64,000 nucleotides of DNA from Pseudomonas fluorescens (lineage in GTDB: Bacteria; Pseudomonadota; Gammaproteobacteria; Pseudomonadales; Pseudomonadaceae), in assembly GCF_002837185.1 (NCBI RefSeq), contig NZ_KZ477985.1, forward strand, positions 392,167 through 456,166, written 5' to 3'. Below are positions 31,826 through 39,864 of the stretch, one piece after another. A model generated the notes under the pieces. That model saw nothing but the letters and a program-made list of their open reading frames with translations, did no database searches and was not told the DNA's origin. The position numbers were made by a program, and so were the translations under genes. How positions within the stretch are numbered: the stretch's first letter is position 1; every line of letters starts with the position of its first letter.

Positions 31826-33844
31826 TTAGAAGGTAGTGCGGATGCCGAACTGCACACTGCGCCCCGGCGCTGGCGCGATGTCGCGCAGGATCGAGCTGGC
31901 GTAGCGCACCGTCTGGTTGGTCAGGTTTTCGCCGTTGACGAATGCCAGCCACTGGCTGCCACCCACATTGAAGTGGTAACCCGCGCTCGCACCCAGGGTG
32001 GTGTAGCCATCGGTGCCGCTTTCATTGCTCGGCACGCGCCCCTGGCCGGCGGCATGTTCCACGTCGATACGCGCCTGCCAGCGGTCCAGTTCCCAGAGCA
32101 AACCGCTGTTCAAGCGCAGCGGCGCAATGCGCGGCAGGGCTTCGCCCGTGTCCAGGTTGGTCGCGCGGGTGTAGTCGCCCGACAGCTCCAGGGCGAACTT
32201 GCCGTAGGCGCCTTCGCCGAGTTTCCAGTGATCCTGGGCTTCGAAGCCGGCGAAACGCGCGCGTACGCCGGAATAGGTGTACTCGGGAATACCGCTGGCG
32301 TCCTCTTCACCTTCGTCGTTCAGCGTACGGCCAGTGCCGAGCAAGCCGATGTAGTTGGAGAAGCGGCTGTAGAACACGCCGAAGCTGCCTTTATGGGTGC
32401 CGTTGTCGAAGCGCAGGGCCAGGTCGCTGGACACGGCTTTTTCCTTGGACAGGTTGGCATCGCCCAGCTCGTAGGTGCCGGTGGCGACGTGGGCACCATT
32501 GGCGTACAGCTCGTAGAACGTGGGGGCACGCTCGGTGTAGCCCAACGTGGCGGCCAGGGACCAGATCGGCGTCAGTCTGTAGACCGCGCCGGAGGACAGG
32601 CTGCCTGCGGTGAAGTCACTGGCCTTGTCGGCATTGGCAAAGCGCGCGTTGCCCTTGGCGTCCGGATCGACGTTGGTGTGTTCCAGGCGCCCGCCAAGGC
32701 TGAGCTTGAGGCGCTCGGTGGCTTGCATTTGCTCAAGAATGAACAGCGCGCCGGCATTGGTATCGGTCTGGGGGACGAAGGCTTCTTCACCCAGGGCCGA
32801 GAATTGGTTGCGGGTCACTTGTGCGCCGACCACACCCTCGAACGGGCCCATAGGCTGGTGACGGGCCTCCACCCGCGCTTCATAGCCCTTGTTCTTGAAG
32901 GTGGTGCCGGTTTCGCCGCCTTCGATCTCGCGGTGCTGGTAGTCGGTGTAGCCCGCGTCGAGCTTGACCGAGGTAAACGGGCCTTGCAGGTTGCGGATCT
33001 CGGAGGCGAACGCGTAGTGCTCCTGTTGCATGCGGATGCGCACGTCCTGCTCGGCGGGGGAGCCGTAGTTGCTGTCGTAGTTGCTGTAGGACAGCCCCGC
33101 GTAGCCATCATCCCAGGTGTAGGACCCACCCACCGCGCCGCCATCCTGGCGCCCGTCGCTGTTGCCCAGGCGGCCATTTTTGCCGGGGCCATCCTCGGTT
33201 GCCGGGGCATGACGGCTACGCGCGTAGCCCGGGATTTTCAAGTCGTTGAATTCCCGCGCGTTGGCGTCCAGGTGCAAGGCGAAGGTGCCGTTGCCGGCCT
33301 CCAGTTTGCCCGCACTGCTGCGGGTGGTGTCGGCGCCGCCGTAGCGCAACTCACCGGCACCGTGGATGCCTTCGATGGCCTCGGTGGGGATGCGGTTGTC
33401 GAAGGTATTGACCACGCCGCCGATGGCGCTGCCGCCGTACAGGAGCGCGGCTGGGCCGCGTACGATTTCAATGCGCTCGACATTGATCGGGTCCAGCGGC
33501 ACGGCATGGTCGTAGGACAGCGACGACGCATCCAGCGCGCCCACCCCGTTACGCAGGAGGCGAATACGGTCGCCGTCCTGGCCACGAATGATCGGCCGAC
33601 TGGCACCGGGGCCAAAGTACGACGACGACACCCCCGGCTGCTTGTTCAGGGTTTGCCCAAGGCTGCCTTTTTGTTGCAGGGTCAGGTCGTCACCTTCCAG
33701 CACGGTGGTAGGCGAGGCGAGCTGTTCGCTGCCCAGCGGGTTGCCGGTGACGACTTGGGGAGGCAGTTCCAGGGCGTGGGCCTGGGAGCCGATCAACAGG
33801 GCGGCGGCGAGGGGGGACAAGCGCCAGAGAGAAGAGCGGGACAT
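31826..33844 (-). CDS. znuD: TonB-dependent receptor, zinc (ZnuD) type
   Basis: Outer-membrane beta-barrel of 672 residues for energy-dependent uptake. The signal peptide MSRSSLWRLSPLAAALLIGS ends at AHA. The plug domain has VERIEIVRGPAALLYGGSAI, the barrel follows, and the last residue is Phe (RSVQFGIRTTF), as expected for barrel assembly. A His/Asp-rich loop (YARSRHAPATEDGPGKNGRL) is like the zinc-capturing loops of ZnuD. A near-perfect Zur-box-like palindrome lies 33-47 bases upstream of the start. The P. aeruginosa counterpart region (PA0781, near asrA) also carries a zinc-repressed receptor. The zinc assignment rests on that box and the context; the receptor class is certain. Confidence 0.87.
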   Translation of the reverse strand: MSRSSLWRLSPLAAALLIGSQAHALELPPQVVTGNPLGSEQLASPTTVLEGDDLTLQQKGSLGQTLNKQPGVSSSYFGPGASRPIIRGQDGDRIRLLRNGVGALDASSLSYDHAVPLDPINVERIEIVRGPAALLYGGSAIGGVVNTFDNRIPTEAIEGIHGAGELRYGGADTTRSSAGKLEAGNGTFALHLDANAREFNDLKIPGYARSRHAPATEDGPGKNGRLGNSDGRQDGGAVGGSYTWDDGYAGLSYSNYDSNYGSPAEQDVRIRMQQEHYAFASEIRNLQGPFTSVKLDAGYTDYQHREIEGGETGTTFKNKGYEARVEARHQPMGPFEGVVGAQVTRNQFSALGEEAFVPQTDTNAGALFILEQMQATERLKLSLGGRLEHTNVDPDAKGNARFANADKASDFTAGSLSSGAVYRLTPIWSLAATLGYTERAPTFYELYANGAHVATGTYELGDANLSKEKAVSSDLALRFDNGTHKGSFGVFYSRFSNYIGLLGTGRTLNDEGEEDASGIPEYTYSGVRARFAGFEAQDHWKLGEGAYGKFALELSGDYTRATNLDTGEALPRIAPLRLNSGLLWELDRWQARIDVEHAAGQGRVPSNESGTDGYTTLGASAGYHFNVGGSQWLAFVNGENLTNQTVRYASSILRDIAPAPGRSVQFGIRTTF

Positions 33845-33876
33845 CGGACATTCCTTGGCAGAACTTCAATAAGAGT

Positions 33877-33891
33877 TGTTACAATATAACA
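33877..33891. promoter_or_regulatory. Zur-box-like palindrome
   Basis: TGTTACAATATAACA, arms TGTTA/TAACA around an AT-rich centre, resembles the Zur operator. It lies in the divergent gap between the TonB receptor and the VF530-like gene and predicts repression when zinc is sufficient. Confidence 0.75.
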
Positions 33892-34013
33892 TCTCTTTTT
33901 TCGCTGAAAAGAGGAACTTTTGCCGGACGGCTATATTCAATGCAGTGCTTCCACCGTTACGCCCCGTCGGCTAAGGTGCGCGGCTGTGTTTCCTCTCTCG
34001 CAAAAGGCCTGGC

Positions 34014-34247
34014 ATGACCGCGACAAGCAACGACCCACTTCATGGCGTGACTTTGCAACACGTCCTTACCACCCTGGTGGAACACTACGAATGGGCCGGC
34101 CTGGCCGAACGCATTGATATCCGCTGCTTCAAAAGCGATCCCAGCATCAAGTCAAGCCTGACCTTCCTGCGCAAGACCCCGTGGGCCCGTGAAAAAGTCG
34201 AAGGCTTGTACGTCAAGCTGATGCGCACCAAACGCCCGCTGGACTGA
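34014..34247 (+). CDS. VF530-type (DUF2132) small protein
   Basis: This 77-residue protein starts [20 protein letters not shown]. The pattern [53 protein letters not shown] is that of the VF530/DUF2132 family, which is conserved and proposed to bind DNA. Cellular role is unknown. It lies 4 bases before a membrane-protein gene and is probably co-transcribed with it. Divergence from the zinc receptor means its promoter is near the Zur-like box, so it might share zinc control. Confidence 0.87.
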   Translation: MTATSNDPLHGVTLQHVLTTLVEHYEWAGLAERIDIRCFKSDPSIKSSLTFLRKTPWAREKVEGLYVKLMRTKRPLD

Positions 34248-34251
34248 GCCC

Positions 34252-34878
34252 ATGAAGCGTTATGTCGCGACGGCCGCACTCGCCGGTTGGGTGGGGCTGG
34301 CGATCCAGCAATACCTGATTCTGTATTCGCGCTGGTCCAGCGGCGCGAGCCTGCTGGGCGGGTTGATCAGCTTCTTCAGTTTCTTCACGGTGTTGACCAA
34401 TACCCTGGTCGTCGTGGTGCTGAGCTATTGGCTGGTCAAGCGCGACTCCGCCGGCAAGCGGTTTTTCCTCGCGCCGGTTATCAGCAGCGCGATTGCCGCG
34501 AGCATCGTACTGGTGAGCCTGGCCTACAACCTGCTGCTGCGGCACTTATGGAGCCCGGAGGGCTTTCAGTTCATCGCTGATGAATTGCTGCATGACGTGA
34601 TGCCGTTGCTGTTTCTGATCTATTGGTGGCGGTGCGTGCCCAAGGGCACCCTGCGGCTCAAGCACATTGCCGGGTGGGTGATTTACCCCTTGGTGTACTT
34701 CGCTTATGTGCTGCTGCGCGGGCATTTGCTTGGGCAGTATCAATATCCGTTTTTGGATGTGGGCAGCCTGGGTTACCCACAGGTGCTCGTGAATGCCGGG
34801 GGGATTCTGTTGGGTTTCCTGATGATTGCGCTGGCCGTGATTGGGTTGGACAGGCTTGTCAAACCTGCCTCGGTTTAA
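34252..34878 (+). CDS. Pr6Pr-family membrane protein
   Basis: Inner-membrane protein of 208 residues with six hydrophobic segments. The first contains GWVGLAIQQYLILYSRW, then LLGGLISFFSFFTVLTNTLV, as in the Pr6Pr (FAR-17a/AIG1-like) family of six-helix bacterial proteins. Later LHDVMPLLFLIYW and VYFAYVLLRG are further family features. Function is unknown; eukaryotic relatives hydrolyse fatty-acid esters of hydroxy fatty acids, which need not apply here. It forms a two-gene unit with the VF530-like gene. Confidence 0.82.
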   Translation: MKRYVATAALAGWVGLAIQQYLILYSRWSSGASLLGGLISFFSFFTVLTNTLVVVVLSYWLVKRDSAGKRFFLAPVISSAIAASIVLVSLAYNLLLRHLWSPEGFQFIADELLHDVMPLLFLIYWWRCVPKGTLRLKHIAGWVIYPLVYFAYVLLRGHLLGQYQYPFLDVGSLGYPQVLVNAGGILLGFLMIALAVIGLDRLVKPASV

Positions 34879-34894
34879 GGCGGGCACAGCCATT

Positions 34895-34920
34895 GTGGGA
34901 GGGGCTTGAACCCTCCCACA
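34895..34920. repeat. Compact REP hairpin
   Basis: GTGGGAGGG-GCTTGAA-CCCTCCCAC: a REP unit reduced to a simple hairpin between two convergent genes; it may serve as a transcript end. Confidence 0.65.
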
Positions 34921-34937
34921 GTGTGATCGCCTCCAGG

Positions 34938-35705
34938 TCAGTCTTCGTCGCTGCCTTCAGCGCGCCAGTAACCCACGGCCTTGAGGTACTCCTCATTGAC
35001 CTTGTGCGTATCCAGCAACACCCGCCGCACCTGACGCGACAGCTTGGTTTCGGTGGCGACAAAGCTGTACAGCGTGCCGCCGGGCAGCGTCAGGTTGCGC
35101 ACCACCTCAAGCAGATCATCCTGGCCGCGCAGTACCCAGATGATTTCAACATCCGCCGCACTTTCCAGTGTCTGTCGTTCGGCAGCATCGGCAATTTCAA
35201 CCACCGCCAGCGCCTTGCGCCCGGCGGGTAATTCTTCCAGGCGTCGCCCAATGGCGGGCAGGGCGGTTTCATCGCCAATCAGCAGGTAACTGTCGAAGAT
35301 GTCCGGCACGATCATCGAGCCCCGTGGCCCAGCGACATACAGAGGCTGGCCGACCTGCACCTGTTCGGCCCAGGTCGAAGCGGGGCCATCGCCGTGCAGC
35401 ACGAAGTCGATGTCCAGTTCGCCGGTGCTCAGGTCGAAACGCCGTGGCGTGTAATCGCGCATTGCAGGTTGTGGGCCGTCGGCCTTGAGGGTGAACGTCG
35501 GGCTGTCCAGCGCCGCCTGCTCGGCGGCGTTCTGCGGGAACAGCAGCTTGATGTGATCGTCACTGCCCAGGCTGATAAAGCCTGCCAGCTCCGGCCCGCC
35601 CAGGGTGATGCGACGCATGCGCGGCGTGAGGTCGACCACCCGCAGGACTTGCAGGCGGCGACGTTTGATTTCATGGGTAACGCGATGGATGGCTTGTGTG
35701 TTCAT
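34938..35705 (-). CDS. Siderophore-interacting protein (ferric reductase, ViuB/YqjH type)
   Basis: Cytoplasmic flavoprotein of 255 residues that reduces ferric siderophores to release iron. The FAD-binding domain shows MRRITLGGPELAGF and MRDYTPRRFD (RxYTxR motif). GPASTWAEQVQVGQPLYVAG and PRGSM follow, then a NAD(P)H domain with YLLIGDETALPAIGRRLEEL. These are the signatures of the SIP family. Its ATG overlaps the stop of the upstream PadR-type regulator (ATGA), as an operon pair reminiscent of E. coli yqjI-yqjH. This suggests control by iron or nickel status. Confidence 0.92.
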   Translation of the reverse strand: MNTQAIHRVTHEIKRRRLQVLRVVDLTPRMRRITLGGPELAGFISLGSDDHIKLLFPQNAAEQAALDSPTFTLKADGPQPAMRDYTPRRFDLSTGELDIDFVLHGDGPASTWAEQVQVGQPLYVAGPRGSMIVPDIFDSYLLIGDETALPAIGRRLEELPAGRKALAVVEIADAAERQTLESAADVEIIWVLRGQDDLLEVVRNLTLPGGTLYSFVATETKLSRQVRRVLLDTHKVNEEYLKAVGYWRAEGSDED

Positions 35706-36211
35706 TGGTCTGTCCCGTCGGCAATGGCTTGAGCGGTGCGATTGAGCAGCGCCGCGACACGAATGATTTCTTCCGGGCTCCAGTGCCCGTTGTGCGAATG
35801 CAAGGCGTGGCGCAGGTTGTGCACCGCCTCATGGATCTGGGGTGGGCGGTCGTGGCCACGCAGCGAGCGCTTGCTGACATCCAGGCGCATGCGCACGCCA
35901 TCCAGGGCAACGGCTTGTTCGCTTAAGAAGAGACGACCGGCGTCGGTGATTGTGTAGCGTTTTTTTCCGCCATCGGCGTCGCCGCTGATCAGCTCGCTCT
36001 CTTCAAGAAAGGTCAGGGTGGGGTAGATCACGCCGGGACTGGGGCTGTAGGCGCCGTCGAACAGGCTCTCGATGCGGCGGATCAGGTCGTAGCCATGGCA
36101 AGGTTGCTCGGCGATCAATGACAACAGCAGCAGCTTCAGGTCGCCGGGGGCGAATACCCGTGGGCCGCGGCCGCCGCGTTTTTCAAATTCCCCGCGATGC
36201 TCGTGTTTCAT
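35702..36211 (-). CDS. PadR-family regulator (YqjI-like)
   Basis: Transcription regulator of 169 residues. The N terminus is His/Gly/Arg-rich (MKHEHRGEFEKRGGRGPR), resembling the metal-sensing start of YqjI. The PadR winged helix follows: LKLLLLSLIAEQPCHGYDLI, SPGVIYPTLTFLEESELI and GKKRYTITDAGR. A C-terminal helical part handles dimerisation. ATG at 36211 with GAGG 8 bases upstream is chosen over a TTG two codons earlier. A perfect 12-base palindrome lies just upstream and may be its own operator. It is co-translated with the ferric reductase gene. By analogy with YqjI it may sense nickel or iron. Confidence 0.88.
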   Translation of the reverse strand: MKHEHRGEFEKRGGRGPRVFAPGDLKLLLLSLIAEQPCHGYDLIRRIESLFDGAYSPSPGVIYPTLTFLEESELISGDADGGKKRYTITDAGRLFLSEQAVALDGVRMRLDVSKRSLRGHDRPPQIHEAVHNLRHALHSHNGHWSPEEIIRVAALLNRTAQAIADGTDQ

Positions 36212-36245
36212 GCGCAAGTCCTCTGTACAGGTTTAGATATAACTT

Positions 36246-36257
36246 AAGATATATCTT
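36246..36257. promoter_or_regulatory. Candidate PadR operator AAGATATATCTT
   Basis: Perfect 12-base palindrome 35 bases before the regulator start, with a further AGATAT copy at 36235-36240. Its position suits autoregulation of the PadR/SIP unit. Confidence 0.55.
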
Positions 36258-36704
36258 TACGCGGAGGATAGTCATTGGCGACCAACGGTCAATGGGGTAG
36301 GCACGGGTTTCAGTCATAAGTGAAACAAGTCCGATTGGACCTTTTTTATTTATAGAGTTATAACTTTAATTAGAGTTATAGCTCGATTTCTTGTCTGGTC
36401 CGGTATTGTGCAGGCGCTTTTTACTTCGTGTGGTCTGCCTCTTACAGTAACTTCTTTATCGTGTTTTTAGGTGTGTAGCCTGTTTCCTACGGATACTTTT
36501 AAAGTTTTGGCGAAATGCCATCTTTTTCGCTCAACCCCTGTTTACAAGGGCTACGCTCATTTTAGAATGCGCCTGCATACCTGCCTTTAGTTTCGCTTGA
36601 TCATTGTTTGGCATTGCTGGTTCCAACTAATCGGCAATGTAATTCGTTGTTAGGGATGTCCTTGGCAATGAACCAATCAATGTTGTCAACTACAGGTATT
36701 GACC
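36258..36704. promoter_or_regulatory. AT-rich regulatory region of the fimbrial operon
   Basis: About 450 bases without a gene and clearly richer in A and T than its surroundings. It should contain the fimbrial promoter and a long leader. A 10-base direct repeat TAGAGTTATA occurs at 36353-36362 and 36371-36380 (18-base period), the first overlapping the palindrome GTTATAAC. Such AT-rich tracts upstream of fimbriae often bind nucleoid proteins. Confidence 0.5.
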
Positions 36705-37202
36705 ATGTTCAAAAAGTTTGCTGTTGCTGTTCCCCTGGCTGTTCTGGCGCTGTCTTCCTCGGTAACTGCTATCGCTGCCGGTGAAGCCAGCCACACCGTC
36801 AACCTCAAGGCAAACATCCCGACCACCGTGTTCCACGCCCAGCCGCGTGATCCGAACTGGGGCCGTGACGAGACCATGACCTACAACCTGGTCAGCGGTG
36901 AATTGGCGCCCCTGAGCGCCATCTACGACATCAAGAACACCAACGGTTCGGTTGCCGCCTACATCGAAGGTGGGCCGGCGGTGCTGTTCAACGGTGATGC
37001 CGCTCAGAACATCCCGGTTACCACTACCCTCAACGGAGTGACCCTCACCGGCACGCCACAGGAAGTGGTCAACGAAGCCGACTCCACCCCAGGCGTGGGT
37101 GCGGAAATGCGCATCGCTGCCGCCAAGCCTACGGCGACTCAGCGTGGTTCCTACACCACCACCATTCCGGTGGTGTTCGACGCCGTACTGCCAGCCCTGT
37201 GA
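36705..37202 (+). CDS. CS1-type fimbrial major subunit
   Basis: Secreted structural pilin of 165 residues. The signal peptide MFKKFAVAVPLAVLALSSSV ends near AIAAG. The mature protein begins ASHTVNLKANIPTTVFHAQP, and DPNWGRD and YDIKNTNGSVAAYIEGGP follow, as in CS1/CfaB/CblA pilins. ATG 36705 follows ACAGG; a TTG two codons earlier is less likely. It is the first gene of a five-gene alternate chaperone-usher operon and is followed by a terminator-like hairpin. That suits higher expression of the major subunit than of the assembly genes. Confidence 0.9.
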   Translation: MFKKFAVAVPLAVLALSSSVTAIAAGEASHTVNLKANIPTTVFHAQPRDPNWGRDETMTYNLVSGELAPLSAIYDIKNTNGSVAAYIEGGPAVLFNGDAAQNIPVTTTLNGVTLTGTPQEVVNEADSTPGVGAEMRIAAAKPTATQRGSYTTTIPVVFDAVLPAL

Positions 37203-37240
37203 AGCCAATGAGTGCCTGTTAATCACGGGCATTCACTTGC

Positions 37241-37282
37241 AGGTCGGCTGATTCCCTTCTCTGTCCGCCGACCTGATTTTTT
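37241..37282 (+). terminator. Terminator-like hairpin between pilin and usher
   Basis: AGGTCGGC at 37241-37248 pairs with GCCGACCT at 37267-37274 and is followed by GATTTTTTTA. Partial readthrough would make the usher and other assembly genes less abundant than the pilin. Confidence 0.7.
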
Positions 37283-37310
37283 TATCTCTTGGCATTCAGG
37301 GTATCCGTTC

Positions 37311-39833
37311 ATGTTTCCGATGACGCCTATCGCGGCTGCGCTTGCGCTGTTGATGTGTACGAGTGCGCTGGCTGCACCTGCTGCCTCCGGCGCTGCAACC
37401 CCTGGCAGCTTGATTACCCAGGCCCAAGGCCTGCCCGCAGGTTTCAGTGATCACTTTTTCGACGTGCCGTTGGCGGTGCGGGTGGACCTTGACCAGCAAC
37501 CGCTGGGCGAGGCTCTGATTGTGCTGTCACGGGATGATCGCGTGACCTTGCTCGAATTCACCGACACCGGCGACAGCAAAGTCCCGGCTGCTACCCGTGA
37601 TACCTGGCAAGCCCTGTTGGAAAAAGGCGTGGCCCTGGGCGCCTGCACCCAGGCCTGCCCGGAAAAAATGATCTCGGCGTTCTACAACCTGGAAAGCTCG
37701 CAGTTGTCGATCCTCACCCAGGACGTCGAACGCAGTGACGACATTCCGCGTTTCTATGACCAGCCCGAAGGGGGCAGCCTGGGGCTGATCATTGACAACC
37801 AGCTCAACCTCAACGGCAGCCAGGAAGACAGCCTGGGCGGTCGCTACGGCTTGCAGGCCAGCTCCAGCCTTGGCAACTGGAGCCAGGTGCTCAACCTGCA
37901 ACTGGCGCGGCAGAGTGGCGATGAAGAACAAGTGCGCCATGCGATCCACGAGCTGTATACCCAGCGTGAGTTGGAAGGGCAGTTTTTCCGCCTTGGCCAT
38001 TTCACCCCCAATTCTGATGGTCTGACCCGTCAACTGCGCAGCTTCGGCGCCAGCCCCGATACGGCGCTGGGCCTGATGTATGGCAGTTCCGACAGCCTGG
38101 CCATCAACAATTCCAAGCCCAGCGTGTACCCGATCTACGTCACTGCCAACCGCCAGGCAGCGGTTGAGATCTACCGCAACGGCTTGTTGATCAACACTCA
38201 GGCGGTAGCGGCCGGCCTGCAAACCCTGGATACCCGGCCACTGCCCGGCGGCATTTATGAAGTGGAAGTGCGCCTGGTGGAAGACGGCCTGACCACCAGC
38301 ACTACCCAGGAGTTGGTCTACAAGCCCAGCAACTGGCGCAACGCCGAAGACCGCTGGCGCTACAACCTGTTTGCCGGGCGCGAGACCAAACTCTTCAGCA
38401 ACTGGGATGAGCAAGCCTCGGGCGCGATGACGGCCGGTGCGTCGCTCAACTATCTGATACACCCGCGCGTGATCCTTGGCCTGTCGGCCCGCCAGGTGCG
38501 CGAGCAACTCCAGTACGGCGGGTCGATGGACTGGACGGTGGCCAATAACACCAGCGTCTATGCCAACCTGTACCAGACCCGGGAACATGGCACCGGCATG
38601 GACCTGCAAGGGCTCTACACCTTGGGCTCAACCAACCTGGTGTTCAGCCATAACCGCAGCTGGCTGGACACTCGTGACACCTACGAAACACTGCCGGACG
38701 GTACGCGTCTGCGCCGCAATACCTTCGTGGGCGAGGCCAGCAACACCGCGTTGTCGGTCAACCACCGGCTCGACGCGAAAAACACCCTGAACATGCGCCT
38801 GTCCCACAGTGAGGGCAATATCGAGGGCGCTGGGCTGGACCTGGGCTGGAGCCGCTACGACAACCTGTTCGGCAGCGACGCCAACTGGCGTTTTTCGGTG
38901 TTCGACCGACCCGGCAGCGCCGGTACCAATGACGCACGCAACCGGGGTGTGGATGTGAGCGTGAGTGTCAATCTGGGCAGTGAAGGCCGGCAGATTTCCG
39001 GCAGCATCGGCACACGGACTGCCCGTGATGGCGGGCGCGATAATAACGCCTCGGTGACCTTGCGCCAGGACCTCTCCGATCACTTCCTGCAAAGCGTTTC
39101 GGCGACGGCGATCACCGACACCTATGGCGTCGGCCTGTCGAGCATGGCCAGCTTCAACACGGACGCGCTCAGCGGTGACGGTTTTGTACAGCGCAGTTCC
39201 TTCAACGGCGACCTGAGCGGTGGCCTGAACCTCAACAGCACCTTCGTTGCCGGTGCCGGCAAGATGCTGCTGAGTAGCCAATACCAAGGCAACGGCGCCG
39301 GCATGATCATTGACGTGGAAACCGACCTCGACGAAATCGCCCTGCGCGCCGACGACCTCGGCGGTGGTGGCGCGATCTTGCGGCCGGGGCGCAACTACGT
39401 ACCGGTCTCGGCCTACAAGAGCAGCAGCGTGAGCTTCGACTTTGAAGGTAATCACCCGCCGGCCGCCAATATCCAGCCGCCCCGCACCAGCTATCACCTG
39501 AACAAGGGCGGCGTGGATTACCGGAAAATCACCGTGATGAGAACCGTCACCGTGCTCGGCCGATTGTTGGATGAACGCGGTGCCCCGCTCAAGGGCCATC
39601 ACGTGATCAACCACGCCAGCCGTGGAGTCAGCGAAGTGGACGGGTTCTTCTCGATGGAAATGAGTTCCAGCGCGCCAACCCTGCAGGTGCGCTACCAGAA
39701 CCAGTTGCTCTGTCAGTTCCGCTTGGACCCAAGCAATGCGCCGAACGAAAACGACGTGTTGATGATCGGCGATTTGCGCTGCACCAAGGACACGCTCGCA
39801 GAAGCGACCCACAACGCCGAAACCGCTGGTTAA
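37311..39833 (+). CDS. Fimbrial outer-membrane usher (CS1/CooC type)
   Basis: Outer-membrane pore of 840 residues that receives chaperone-subunit complexes and assembles the pilus. The signal peptide MFPMTPIAAALALLMCTSAL ends at AAPA. A secretin/TonB short-N-like start (FDVPLAVRVDLDQQPLGEAL) is followed by the usher barrel (VYPIYVTANRQAAVEIYRNG, LQTLDTRPLPGGIYEVEVRL). C-terminal PapC-like beta domains (VTVLGRLLDERGAPLKGHHV) end the protein. Length and features match ushers of alternate chaperone systems (CooC, CfaC, CblC). The ATG at 37311 has CAGGG upstream. The tip-adhesin gene starts 31 bases downstream. Confidence 0.92.
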   Translation: MFPMTPIAAALALLMCTSALAAPAASGAATPGSLITQAQGLPAGFSDHFFDVPLAVRVDLDQQPLGEALIVLSRDDRVTLLEFTDTGDSKVPAATRDTWQALLEKGVALGACTQACPEKMISAFYNLESSQLSILTQDVERSDDIPRFYDQPEGGSLGLIIDNQLNLNGSQEDSLGGRYGLQASSSLGNWSQVLNLQLARQSGDEEQVRHAIHELYTQRELEGQFFRLGHFTPNSDGLTRQLRSFGASPDTALGLMYGSSDSLAINNSKPSVYPIYVTANRQAAVEIYRNGLLINTQAVAAGLQTLDTRPLPGGIYEVEVRLVEDGLTTSTTQELVYKPSNWRNAEDRWRYNLFAGRETKLFSNWDEQASGAMTAGASLNYLIHPRVILGLSARQVREQLQYGGSMDWTVANNTSVYANLYQTREHGTGMDLQGLYTLGSTNLVFSHNRSWLDTRDTYETLPDGTRLRRNTFVGEASNTALSVNHRLDAKNTLNMRLSHSEGNIEGAGLDLGWSRYDNLFGSDANWRFSVFDRPGSAGTNDARNRGVDVSVSVNLGSEGRQISGSIGTRTARDGGRDNNASVTLRQDLSDHFLQSVSATAITDTYGVGLSSMASFNTDALSGDGFVQRSSFNGDLSGGLNLNSTFVAGAGKMLLSSQYQGNGAGMIIDVETDLDEIALRADDLGGGGAILRPGRNYVPVSAYKSSSVSFDFEGNHPPAANIQPPRTSYHLNKGGVDYRKITVMRTVTVLGRLLDERGAPLKGHHVINHASRGVSEVDGFFSMEMSSSAPTLQVRYQNQLLCQFRLDPSNAPNENDVLMIGDLRCTKDTLAEATHNAETAG

Positions 39834-39864
39834 CGGCGGTTCGGATAAAAGAACCGGGATTTTT

